A stretch of DNA of 62,858 bases from JALHOQ01 sp038144835 (GTDB taxonomy: Bacteria > Bdellovibrionota > Bdellovibrionia > Bdellovibrionales > UBA1609): the NCBI GenBank assembly GCA_038144835.1, contig JAYQON010000006.1, forward strand, positions 1 to 62,858, written 5' to 3'. This document shows, one piece after another, positions 1 through 6,859 of this stretch (position 1 is its first letter; every line of letters begins with the position of its first letter). The notes beneath the pieces were generated by a model, which saw only the letters and a list, made by a program, of their open reading frames with translations, ran no database searches and was not told the origin of the DNA. The translations under genes were made by a program, and so were the position numbers.

Positions 1-2
1 TT

Positions 3-641
3 GGCGATCGTATTCGATACTCAGAACATTTTTTGGATGACGGTGTGTTTATTCGCTCCTTAGGTACGCGGGGGAGTCTTGGTGGCTTGAGCTCAGCGGC
101 ATTTTTGATGGCACGAGCTTTTGATGTGTGTGGTTTTGATATTTTGCTCATTGAGACTGTGGGTGTGGGACAAACCGAGCTTGATGTCTTGCATGTTGCG
201 GATCAGGTTTGTGTAGTTTTGGTGCCAGAGTCAGGGGATTCCATTCAGGCGATGAAGGCTGGACTCATGGAAATTGCCGATGTTTTTGTGGTCAACAAGG
301 CCGACCGCCCGGGAGCAGATGGCTTGGCGCGCGAAATTGAAGCTTCAGTAAAAGATGGCGAAACGGAACAAGCTCCCGAAGTTGTTAAATGTGTAGCCAG
401 TGAAGGACGGGGAATTATTGAATTGGCTGCGCTTCTTGAACGGCTTGCTCTTGATGTTCAACCGCTTCGCAATCGAATGCGCCCTGAACGATTGCGCGAA
501 GAGGCGAAATCTTTATTACGTCGAGAGTGGGAGCAATCCATTCAAAGTCAGCTTTCGGGGATTACCAATCCTCAAGATTTGCTAAGATTGCTTCAGAATG
601 AGAAGTTGACGAAGCCGATAATGCACCGCACAAAAAACTAA
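3..641 (+). CDS. meaB: MeaB/ArgK-family GTPase, 3' part
   Basis: The reading frame is open from the left edge of the window, so this is the C-terminal part of a longer gene (about 330 aa in the family). Visible family signatures are the FIRS-x-x-TRG-x-LGGLS block, the ETVGVGQ switch region, and NKADR, the guanine-specificity motif. MeaB proteins are G3E GTPases that load and protect adenosylcobalamin-dependent acyl-CoA mutases such as methylmalonyl-CoA mutase. The C-terminal helical dimerisation arm is present and ends in a normal stop. The mutase gene, if adjacent, lies outside the window. Start codon and Walker A motif are off the edge. Confidence 0.9.
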   Translation, partial: GDRIRYSEHFLDDGVFIRSLGTRGSLGGLSSAAFLMARAFDVCGFDILLIETVGVGQTELDVLHVADQVCVVLVPESGDSIQAMKAGLMEIADVFVVNKADRPGADGLAREIEASVKDGETEQAPEVVKCVASEGRGIIELAALLERLALDVQPLRNRMRPERLREEAKSLLRREWEQSIQSQLSGITNPQDLLRLLQNEKLTKPIMHRTKN

Positions 642-678
642 AACAACCAGACCTTGGCCCTGGTATTGTACAGTTATT

Positions 679-981
679 ATGCTGTACTCAGGAGCTCACT
701 TAATTAAGACGGGCGGTCAACAGCTCGAGCTTTTTAATAAGCTTAAACTGGGGCCACAGCCAATTCAGCCCGTTAACCATGCATCCCCCTCTGGCTCAAG
801 TTTAGACGAGGAGACGCAAGGGGCTCTTTTACGCTTTGCCCGATTTATCAACCAAGAGAATGAAAAGAAGCAAAAAGAGACAAACAGACCTGCTCAGAAT
901 AAGTCGCATCCGTACAAGAAGGCTTTTGCTGCGGAATTCAAGTTTACAAATACTGGCTTAATTATAGATATTTACGCATAA
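679..981 (+). CDS. Small hypothetical protein (100 aa)
   Basis: A short uncharacterised protein, hydrophilic in the middle (rich in K, N, E, Q) with no signal peptide or membrane segment. It lies between the MeaB-like gene and the first flagellin. No good Shine-Dalgarno sequence precedes the ATG. The start codon sits within a small palindrome (TACAG...CTGTA), which could hide it or mean that this is not the true start. The C-terminal part, with an FKFTNTGLIIDIYA tail, resembles beta-strand-forming tails of small flagellar accessory proteins, but I do not recognise a family. Confidence 0.5.
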   Translation: MLYSGAHLIKTGGQQLELFNKLKLGPQPIQPVNHASPSGSSLDEETQGALLRFARFINQENEKKQKETNRPAQNKSHPYKKAFAAEFKFTNTGLIIDIYA

Positions 982-1015
982 AAATATAAAATAATGCATT
1001 ACGTCATAATAACCC

Positions 1016-1042
1016 TAAAGTATTAACGCGGTGTGACGATAA
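1016..1042 (+). promoter_or_regulatory. Sigma-28 (FliA)-type promoter of flagellin 1
   Basis: TAAA at 1016-1019 and GACGATAA at 1035-1042 are separated by exactly 15 bp. This matches the FliA consensus TAAA-N15-GCCGATAA at all four -35 positions and 7 of 8 -10 positions. It would start transcription near 1050 and give a leader of roughly 95 nt before the flagellin start. Confidence 0.8.
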
Positions 1043-1095
1043 TAAGTTCGACTGCTGAAATGAACCAATGTCTGTGGGCACCAAAACTTTCTGAC

Positions 1096-1121
1096 TTTTA
1101 GCGAGCGGGGGTTAGCTAAAA
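1096..1121 (+). promoter_or_regulatory. Leader hairpin upstream of flagellin 1
   Basis: A perfect 7-bp inverted repeat (TTTTAGC at 1096-1102, GCTAAAA at 1115-1121) encloses a 12-nt G-rich loop. It ends 10 nt before the AGGAGGG Shine-Dalgarno (1132-1138). It lies inside the predicted 5' untranslated region and could influence mRNA stability or initiation. No regulator can be named from sequence. Confidence 0.45.
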
Positions 1122-1145
1122 AACAGAAGGTAGGAGGGTGCCCAT

Positions 1146-1981
1146 TTGGCTTTTCGCATATCTTCCACAGTTGTGCCGGTCAACGTGAGCCGGCACTTAT
1201 CCAATTCTCAGGATCAGATTAACAGATCTTTGGCGGCATTATCTTCTGGTTCTCGCATTAATCGAGCCGGTGATGATGCCGCTGGTTTTGCAATTGCAGA
1301 AGCGTTAAGGGGGCAGTTGGTCGGCACGAATCAGGCAAAACTCAATGCTCAATCGGCAGTGGGTTTGGTGCAGACAGCTGAGGGCGGGCTTAATGAACAA
1401 AACAATATTCTTATTCGCTTGCGAGAACTCGCAGTTTACGCGGCATCAGATACTGTTGGAGATGACGAGAGGGTTTTTCTCAATGGGGAGTTCACTCAAC
1501 TCGTTCAAGAGTTTGATCGCATTGCGCGCTCGACGCGGTTTGGAAACAAAAGTCTCTTGACCGGGACGGGTGAGCGCTTTGAATTCCAAGTTGGAGCGTA
1601 TCAAGGGGAAGAGAATATAATTCGCTTTTCCTTAGAAGCGAACACAACGGCTGCAGACGTGGATATAGATGGCTTGGAAATTGTCGACCGTAACGATGCT
1701 CGTAACACCTTAAATTCAATCGACGCGGCAGTTCTCAGAATTGCCGGCACTCGAGCCTCCTTTGGAGCTATGCAGAGTCGTTTGAATTATGCGATCGACA
1801 CTCTTGCGGTACAGGCAGAAAACCTAGAGGGGGCGAGAGGACAGATTGTCGATACGGATGTTGCAGCGGAAGTGGCTAGGCTCACTCAGGCTCAAATCGT
1901 TCAAGAGGCTGGGGCCTCTGTTCTTGGACAGGCGAATAACTCTGCGGCNNNNNNNNNNCTTTGCGGCTACTCAATGGCTAA
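1146..1981 (+). CDS. fliC: Flagellin 1 (interrupted by assembly gap)
   Basis: Filament subunit with conserved N-terminal D0/D1 (about residues 1-140) and C-terminal D1/D0 helices and a very short variable middle, about 278 aa, like its three neighbours. The start is TTG at 1146, preceded by a strong AGGAGGG. It aligns with the ATG of the paralogues. A run of ten N (1949-1958) falls eight codons before the end. Read through literally, the frame ends in an unrelated tail. In the +2 frame the post-gap sequence gives A-L-R-L-L-N-G-stop at 1979-1981, matching the ALKLL/ALKLIG ends of the paralogues, so the true stop is placed there. It is the most divergent of the four and starts Ala-Phe-Arg instead of Gly-Leu-Arg. 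Confidence 0.9.
1949..1958. other. Assembly gap of 10 N
   Basis: Placeholder Ns near the 3' end of flagellin 1. Alignment with the conserved C-terminus of the other flagellins suggests that about 5 bases are really missing. Repetition among four near-identical flagellin genes is a likely reason for the break, so order and copy number here should be treated with care. Confidence 0.95.
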
Positions 1982-2009
1982 CTTTGCATCCTAATAAACC
2001 TGTTTAAAG

Positions 2010-2041
2010 GCCATTAACGCTTTGTGTTAATGGCTTTTTTT
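2010..2041 (+). terminator. Intrinsic terminator of flagellin 1
   Basis: A perfect 9-bp stem, GCCATTAAC (2010-2018) with GTTAATGGC (2026-2034), has a 7-nt loop and is followed at once by seven T. It is a canonical rho-independent terminator 29 nt after the inferred stop. Confidence 0.92.
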
Positions 2042-2119
2042 GGGGTCTTGCGAAAAAAAAATTTCAACTCAGTTTTTTCCTAATATCAAATACTAGACGC
2101 GTCGCAATAATTGAAAAAC

Positions 2120-2149
2120 TAGACCAAAGGCTAAAGCTTCCTAGACCAA
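2120..2149 (+). repeat. TAGACCAA direct repeats at the flagellin 2 promoter
   Basis: The octamer TAGACCAA occurs at 2120-2127 and 2142-2149, exactly two helical turns apart. The second copy lies in the spacer of the sigma-28 promoter. The same word occurs at 3478-3485 and, inverted, at 3572-3579 upstream of flagellin 3. It is a candidate operator. The binding protein is unknown. Confidence 0.45.
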
Positions 2150-2158
2150 GGTCGATAA
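2132..2158 (+). promoter_or_regulatory. Sigma-28-type promoter of flagellin 2
   Basis: TAAA (2132-2135), a 15-bp spacer and GTCGATAA (2151-2158) match the FliA consensus at 11 of 12 positions. The inferred start near 2165 leaves a leader of roughly 230 nt before the ATG, which is unusually long for a flagellin. Confidence 0.8.
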
Positions 2159-2164
2159 GACTCC

Positions 2165-2180
2165 TGAACACGTTGGAGCA
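2165..2180. repeat. 16-bp inverted repeat, copy 1
   Basis: TGAACACGTTGGAGCA here is the exact reverse complement of 3754-3769 upstream of flagellin 3. It sits at the predicted transcription start of flagellin 2. Together with the shared TAGACCAA words it suggests partly common, shuffled leader DNA. Confidence 0.6.
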
Positions 2181-2396
2181 CTCGAAGCGAGTTCATTTCA
2201 GCAGTCACTGTGATGAGCCCGTCTAGAACTCCGAAGGCGTAGGGACAGTCACCCCTTCGCCTTTGGGGGCCTCCAATAAACTAAAACAATTTAACCCGAA
2301 AGGGATGTCCTGTTCATCTTACCGTCGGCCGGACGCTGGCTGTGGGGGTGGGTTGAGCAGCGGTCTTAAGGAAGGGCCAATATTCAGGAGGCCACC

Positions 2397-3227
2397 ATGG
2401 GCTTAAGGATCAGTACCAACCTTGCGTCGGTATCGGCGCAAAGAGTTCTTACGAAGCAGCAGCATCGCTTGGAGCATGCGCAACAGGCTCTCGCTTCAGG
2501 ATCTCGAATCGTCAAAGCGGCGGACGATGCTGCCGGATTAGCAATTTCCGAAAATCTGCGTGCTCAGGTCGCGGGTATCAAAATGGCTCGTAATAACGCC
2601 TACAATGCGCAGTCGTTGATTCAGGTTTCAGAAGGTGGTCTTAACGAAATCTCAAATATCTTAATTCGCTTGCGAGAGTTGGGTGTGCAGGCGGCGTCGG
2701 ATACGGTCAGTAATGTTGAGAGATCATTTCTTGATCAAGAAGCGCAGCAGCTTATCAGTGAAACTGATCGGATTGCTCGTTCCACCCGCTTTGGCAATAT
2801 GCCTCTTCTGAGTGGTGCCGGGGAAGAGTTGGAATACCATGTGGGTGCCTTTTCAGATGAAAACGAAAACGTGATTCGCTACAAAATAACTGCTGATGCC
2901 ACAGCGTCAAAACTGGGCATTGACTCTGTCTCAATTGCCGGCAAACAAGATGCTCGTTCAACCCTTGAGGCCGTAGATGCCGCGCTTGTGCAAATTGGTC
3001 AAATGCGCTCGGACTTCGGCGCTGTTCAAAGCCGATTGCTTATGACCACGAGCAATTTAGATATTCAAAACGAAAATTTACAAGGTGCTAAATCACGAAT
3101 TTCAGATGCGGACATAGCTTTTGAAACGGCGGAAATGAACTCCGCGCAAATTTTGCAAGCGGCTTCGGTGGGAGTCCTTGCGCAAGCCAATCAAAACGGT
3201 GTGTCCGCATTGAAACTCATTGGCTAG
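2397..3227 (+). CDS. fliC: Flagellin 2
   Basis: Filament protein of 276 aa with conserved flagellin N-terminal (residues 1-140) and C-terminal (about 190-276) domains and a minimal central region. ATG start with AGGAGG at 2386-2391. It shares the ANGLDDAAGLAIS-like signature (here KAADDAAGLAIS), LIRLRELGVQAASDT and the C-terminal QANQNGVSALKLIG. It is intermediate in sequence between flagellin 1 and the close pair 3/4. Expected to be exported by the flagellar type III apparatus with FliS as chaperone and capped by FliD, both encoded downstream in this window. Confidence 0.95.
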   Translation: MGLRISTNLASVSAQRVLTKQQHRLEHAQQALASGSRIVKAADDAAGLAISENLRAQVAGIKMARNNAYNAQSLIQVSEGGLNEISNILIRLRELGVQAASDTVSNVERSFLDQEAQQLISETDRIARSTRFGNMPLLSGAGEELEYHVGAFSDENENVIRYKITADATASKLGIDSVSIAGKQDARSTLEAVDAALVQIGQMRSDFGAVQSRLLMTTSNLDIQNENLQGAKSRISDADIAFETAEMNSAQILQAASVGVLAQANQNGVSALKLIG

Positions 3228-3365
3228 CAAGTTGAATTTGTTTTTGAATGCGGATCTTTTTGACAGCCTTTGTAGATACGGCCGAGAAAAAGAAACGCTC
3301 GATATAATTTTAAACCATCTTAGAGTTTAGGGTCGTCGCCCACAGACTAGCGACCCTTAAGCCCG

Positions 3366-3405
3366 CCCTGGGGTTGCCCCACACACCCCAGGGTATTTTG
3401 TTTTC
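3366..3405 (+). terminator. Intrinsic terminator of flagellin 2
   Basis: Stem CCCTGGGGT (3366-3374) with ACCCCAGGG (3385-3393), 9 bp perfect, 10-nt loop, then a T-rich tail (TATTTTGTTTTC). Confidence 0.88.
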
Positions 3406-3753
3406 TCCTCAAGCTATCCAAAATTTTTCCATTTTTTTAAAATTCAAAAAATTTTTGGCATTTTACTTTTCTAAACTTAGACCAACGTCGCTTGGTAAAT
3501 CGTCGAGGAGACTTTGGTCTGAACATCACAAGTCATCAATTCGCTCCGATTTGAAATAAAAAAGCCCAACCTTGGTCTAGTTTCACCGCGACCATGGTCC
3601 AGTTTTCCAGGACTCGACTTTAGTTCGCCCCGACCTGGCCGAACTACTAGGCAAGCAAGCGAAGCGGTCATTGGATCCGCCAGAGGTGAGAGTGCATTGG
3701 GAGTGACTGCCTGATGATAACTCGATCGAAGCTTCTGAGCGATATTCAGTTTC

Positions 3754-3769
3754 TGCTCCAACGTGTTCA
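3754..3769. repeat. 16-bp inverted repeat, copy 2
   Basis: Exact reverse complement of 2165-2180. It lies about 100 nt before the flagellin 3 start. Confidence 0.6.
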
Positions 3770-3871
3770 ACCAAGGCGCAGGGATGCGACGCTTCTCCAC
3801 GATTTGTCCCCGAGTAGGTTCGGGGCGGGGGAGTCAGGCGAAGGGAGCCTAAACAAAAAAGGGAGGACCCT

Positions 3872-4702
3872 ATGGGTCTGAGGATTACCACAAACTTAGC
3901 CTCCATCTCCGCGCAGCGGTCGATGGCAGGCAGTCAGCGAGAAATCAATAAAAGTTTCTCGCAACTCGCTTCGGGAAGCCGAATTACAAAAGCGTCAGAC
4001 GACGCTGCCGGTCTCTCTATTAGCGAAACCTTAAAATCCACTGTCCGCGGCTACGTGCAATCGCAACGTAATGCCAACGATGGTATGTCCATGGTCCAAG
4101 TTTCCGAAGGTGGACTGGGAGAGATTTCCAACATCCTGACGCGCATGCGTGAATTGGGTGTGCAAGCCGCTTCGGATACGGTTGGTGATACCGAGCGTGG
4201 TTTCATCGACAAAGAAGTGCAGCAGTTAAAGTTGGAGGTTCAGCGTATCGCCAAAACCACCAAGTGGGGTGGATCGAACTTGCTGGATGGCTCTGGAAGT
4301 AACTACACATTTCAAGTTGATTTAAATAACGATGAATTTAATGACCGCATCGGCTTTGATGCCAGCCAACAAGATGCAACCGTAGACACTTTGGGAATTT
4401 CGGGATTCGACTTTTCTGACCGAGCTGGTGCTCGTGAGGCGATTGAGATTCTTGAAACCGCTCAACGTCAGGTGAATGGTTATCGCGCCAATTTGGGTGC
4501 GATTCAGAACCGACTAATGTCGACGGCGGACAACTTGGGTGTTGCGATTGAGAACTTCTCAGCGGCCAACTCTCGTATTCGAGATACTGATGTAGCTCAA
4601 AGTTCGGCCGAGTTAGCTCGCAACAACATCTTACTCAATGCGAGTGTGGGTGTGATGGCGCAAGCGAATAACCAGCCCGCAATGGCTTTGAAACTGATTT
4701 AA
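3872..4702 (+). CDS. fliC: Flagellin 3
   Basis: Filament protein of 276 aa. ATG start with GGGAGG about 8 nt upstream. It is closely similar along its whole length to flagellin 4 (same MAGSQREI, SISETLKST, LGISGFDFSD and NNILLNA blocks) and less so to flagellins 1 and 2, so 3 and 4 are a recent duplication. The central region (residues about 140-190) is the only variable part. Both genes are followed by the same two-hairpin 3' region. No canonical sigma-28 promoter precedes it, unlike its neighbours. Confidence 0.95.
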   Translation: MGLRITTNLASISAQRSMAGSQREINKSFSQLASGSRITKASDDAAGLSISETLKSTVRGYVQSQRNANDGMSMVQVSEGGLGEISNILTRMRELGVQAASDTVGDTERGFIDKEVQQLKLEVQRIAKTTKWGGSNLLDGSGSNYTFQVDLNNDEFNDRIGFDASQQDATVDTLGISGFDFSDRAGAREAIEILETAQRQVNGYRANLGAIQNRLMSTADNLGVAIENFSAANSRIRDTDVAQSSAELARNNILLNASVGVMAQANNQPAMALKLI

Positions 4703-4727
4703 ATGATTCTTTAAGAGTATGTGTAAT

Positions 4728-4793
4728 GGAGGGCGTTCTCCTTCGCCCTCCGGTACCTTACCTACCCGGAGGATCTTCGTGTTCTCCGGGGTA
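4728..4793 (+). terminator. Tandem 3' hairpins of flagellin 3
   Basis: First stem: GGAGGGCG (4728-4735) with CGCCCTCC (4744-4751). Second stem: TACCCGGAG (4763-4771) with CTCCGGGGTA (4784-4793), one bulge. There is no T run, so they may stabilise the 3' end or end transcription only partly. The same arrangement follows flagellin 4. Confidence 0.6.
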
Positions 4794-4886
4794 CTAAGGA
4801 CACGCCTTTCAACCGTTTAACCTAGATCTATAAAAGGTCTACGAAGACAATGGTTGAGGTGTCTTAGGTCCGAGAGACTTTCATCG

Positions 4887-4955
4887 CAAGACTGATCCTC
4901 AGTCTTGAAAAAGCCCACTTAGGTCGCGAATTCCGCGACTGAAGTCCGGTTTTTA
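4887..4955 (+). ncRNA. Candidate structured RNA 3' end upstream of flagellin 4
   Basis: Two successive hairpins: CAAGACTGA (4887-4895) with TCAGTCTTG (4899-4907), then GTCGCG (4923-4928) with CGCGAC (4934-4939). The second can extend through ACTT/AAGT and is followed by GTCCGGTTTTTAT. This looks like the end of a short transcript starting downstream of flagellin 3 or of the long flagellin 3 messenger. No known RNA family is recognised. It is equally possible that this is simply a back-up terminator shielding the next promoter. Confidence 0.35.
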
Positions 4956-4987
4956 TATGCCTTTAGTCCAGATTCACCAGACGAGAC

Positions 4988-5014
4988 TTAAGCCTTCACC
5001 AGACTCGCCGATTG
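4988..5014 (+). promoter_or_regulatory. Sigma-28-like promoter of flagellin 4
   Basis: TTAA (4988-4991), a 15-bp spacer and GCCGATTG (5007-5014): 3 of 4 and 6 of 8 matches to the FliA consensus. Transcription from here would give a leader of about 165 nt. Confidence 0.6.
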
Positions 5015-5159
5015 TTCTGGTGTGTGAGGCGCAGGACCTAGCCGTCCAGTGCCTCATTTAAAAAACAATAACCTAAAGCTCACGGATTGAATTGAGCTCT
5101 CCGGAAATAAGCTGAGTAGGTACGGCTTTATCCGGTGAGAGAGGGATTTCTTTGACTAA

Positions 5160-5173
5160 GCGCCCGTTGGCGC
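5160..5173 (+). promoter_or_regulatory. Hairpin abutting the flagellin 4 Shine-Dalgarno
   Basis: GCGCC (5160-5164) and GGCGC (5169-5173) form a tight GC stem with a 4-nt loop directly before AAAGGAG. It could set ribosome access or protect the messenger 5' region. Confidence 0.45.
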
Positions 5174-5186
5174 AAAGGAGAACACC

Positions 5187-6017
5187 ATGGGATTACGTGT
5201 AACAACAAATATTGCATCGATCAACGCGCAGAGATCGATGGCTGGCTCGCAGAGAGAAATCACTAAGAGCTTCGCACAGTTGTCTTCCGGCAGCCGTATC
5301 ACCAAAGCGGCTGACGATGCCGCTGGTCTGTCAATTAGTGAAACTTTAAAGAGCACAATTCGTGGCTACAATCAGGCGCAACGTAACGCCAGTGATGCCA
5401 TGTCCATGGTAGCTGTTGCTGAAGGTGGTCTTGGTGAGATTTCAAACATCTTAACTCGTCTACGTGAACTTGGTGTCCAGGCTTCCTCAGACACGGTTGG
5501 CGACACCGAAAGAAAGTTTATTGACAGTGAAGTTCAGCAGCTCAAGCTTGAAGCTGAACGTATCTCTCAGAGTACTAAATACGGAAAAACGACTCTCATT
5601 AACGGTCAGGGTGAAAAGTTCGAGTTCCAAGTAGATATTAATAACGACGACTTCGTCGATCGCATTGGCTTCCACCCCAGTGAAATTGATGCCACGACTA
5701 ACAATCTGGGAATCTCGGGTTTCGACTTTTCGGATAAATTCCAAGCGCGCGAATCTCTCGAGGTCCTGGAAGAAGCTCAACGCACCGTCAACGGTCATCG
5801 CGCCACTCTCGGTGCGATTCAGAACCGATTAGTTTCAACTTCTGAAAATCTGGGTGTGGCTATCGAGAACTTTTCAGGAGCGAATTCACGTATCCGCGAC
5901 ACTGACATCGCTCAAAGCTCCTCGGAGTTGACACGCAATAATATTCTTCTGAACGCGACGGTGGGTGTGTTGGCCCAGGCCAATCAGGCTCCATCTGCGG
6001 CTCTGAAGCTTCTCTAA
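5187..6017 (+). CDS. fliC: Flagellin 4
   Basis: Filament protein of 276 aa, nearest relative of flagellin 3. ATG start with AAAGGAG at 5174-5180. N- and C-terminal flagellin domains are complete and the middle is minimal, typical of the small flagellins of Bdellovibrio-like bacteria. Ends ALKLL. It has its own sigma-28-like promoter and a good terminator, so it is probably a monocistronic, strongly expressed gene. Confidence 0.95.
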   Translation: MGLRVTTNIASINAQRSMAGSQREITKSFAQLSSGSRITKAADDAAGLSISETLKSTIRGYNQAQRNASDAMSMVAVAEGGLGEISNILTRLRELGVQASSDTVGDTERKFIDSEVQQLKLEAERISQSTKYGKTTLINGQGEKFEFQVDINNDDFVDRIGFHPSEIDATTNNLGISGFDFSDKFQARESLEVLEEAQRTVNGHRATLGAIQNRLVSTSENLGVAIENFSGANSRIRDTDIAQSSSELTRNNILLNATVGVLAQANQAPSAALKLL

Positions 6018-6039
6018 TTTTAATATTGAATTTGATTCG

Positions 6040-6124
6040 CGGGAGATTGAGTTCTCCGTCTCCCGTGAGCCTTACCTTCCCCGGGAGGAATTCTGTAAAG
6101 GACAACTTCCGGGGTGCTTTTGTT
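6040..6124 (+). terminator. Tandem hairpins and terminator of flagellin 4
   Basis: First stem CGGGAGA (6040-6046) with TCTCCCG (6059-6065). Second stem CCCCGGGAG (6079-6087) with CTTCCGGGG (6106-6114), one G-T wobble, followed by TGCTTTTGTT. The order and the flanking CCTTACCT match the flagellin 3 3' region, so the duplication included the untranslated tail. Confidence 0.78.
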
Positions 6125-6160
6125 GGTAAGTAAACCAATTTTTTAGGAAGTAAATCTCGT

Positions 6161-6766
6161 ATGAGACTCAACCAAAAAATTTTTCTTCTTATCTTGACGG
6201 TGCAAGTTGTGAATATTCACGCTACCAGTTTAAAAAAGGCCCACATCAAGGCGGGAATTTATACCAACGGCAAATGTATTGTGATCGTGGAGCAAGACAA
6301 GCAAGGCAACCCTTTTGTAGAAATCGTGATGGCGTCTGATAAGCGAGCAAAGCTGTGCGACTCAGATGTGGATAAAGATTGCGGCGATATTCAAATACCG
6401 ATTCGTCCAAGAATTACAGATCGAGGGGTAAACGATTTTTCTCTTTACCCGCGCAAAGTCGTGGAAAAAAATTTTCAAAGGAAGTCAGATGGCGCTATTG
6501 AAGTGACATTTGAGTCAAAAGAACAAAATGCTCTCATTTTCAATATTCATCACAGTCAGCTTTCACTCACGCTCAACGCTCACGGGCAGGTGACCGATGC
6601 GGCGGGTATGTGGGCGTTGGCCGAGGGTCGCTTTTCTGGATTAAAAATTTACTCTCGTGTGGTGGACCGCTGTAAGGGTCTCAAAGAGGATTCGCCTGCC
6701 GACCAGTCCGACCTGCCAAAGCCGAATAACCCTTCATCAAAACAGGATGTTAAAATTTCGCGTTGA
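6161..6766 (+). CDS. Secreted hypothetical protein (201 aa)
   Basis: The N-terminus has a short charged region, a hydrophobic core and an A-x-A-like cleavage site near residue 22, so it is probably exported to the periplasm or beyond. An AGGAAG Shine-Dalgarno precedes the ATG. Four cysteines in the first half (two in a Cys-Asp-...-Asp-Cys cluster) could form disulphides, and the C-terminal 30 residues are polar and Pro/Ser/Lys-rich. No family is recognised. It is the first of six consecutive genes for exported proteins. Confidence 0.75.
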   Translation: MRLNQKIFLLILTVQVVNIHATSLKKAHIKAGIYTNGKCIVIVEQDKQGNPFVEIVMASDKRAKLCDSDVDKDCGDIQIPIRPRITDRGVNDFSLYPRKVVEKNFQRKSDGAIEVTFESKEQNALIFNIHHSQLSLTLNAHGQVTDAAGMWALAEGRFSGLKIYSRVVDRCKGLKEDSPADQSDLPKPNNPSSKQDVKISR

Positions 6767-6859
6767 AGGACCTGATAGGATTATTATCTTGGCATCACAA
6801 ATGCTTCTGTGATTTGCAAAGATCTAATGCCTACTCATTCAAAATAGGAAAAGGTCCAA

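Larger units (their letters stand above)
1982..2396. other. 415-bp intergenic region between flagellins 1 and 2
   Basis: No gene is seen. It holds the flagellin 1 terminator (2010-2041), an A-rich stretch, two copies of TAGACCAA 22 bp apart (2120-2127 and 2142-2149), the flagellin 2 sigma-28 promoter (2132-2158), and a long predicted leader. Within the leader is a hairpin with AAGGCG (2234-2239) pairing to CGCCTT (2258-2263). Confidence 0.7.
3228..3871. other. 644-bp intergenic region between flagellins 2 and 3
   Basis: No credible gene; long minus-strand reading frames here lack start signals and family features. It contains the flagellin 2 terminator (3366-3405), an AT-rich tract around 3415-3475, TAGACCAA-type words (3478-3485 forward, 3514-3521 in related form, 3572-3579 inverted), and the 16-bp inverted repeat copy 2 (3754-3769). 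No good sigma-28 promoter was found. The stretch CTAAACTTAGACCAACGTCG (3471-3490) resembles a decayed copy of the flagellin 2 promoter, with the -10 element lost. Confidence 0.6.
4703..5186. other. 484-bp structured intergenic region between flagellins 3 and 4
   Basis: No gene is seen. It contains tandem 3' hairpins of flagellin 3 (4728-4793), a long-range pairing of GACAC...CAACC (about 4799-4816) with GGTTG...GTGTC (about 4854-4864), a perfect 9-bp hairpin (4887-4907), a GC-rich hairpin followed by five T (4923-4955), the sigma-28-like promoter of flagellin 4 (4988-5014), and a leader with further pairing (5160-5173). Confidence 0.6.

Noticed and set aside
2165..3769. Simple inversion between flagellin leaders
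   Set aside because: The two inverted words are in the wrong order for one inverted block; more like separate shared sites.
3583..3906. Long minus-strand reading frame in the flagellin 2-3 spacer
   Set aside because: No ribosome site, runs into flagellin 3, composition fits non-coding DNA; treated as chance frame.
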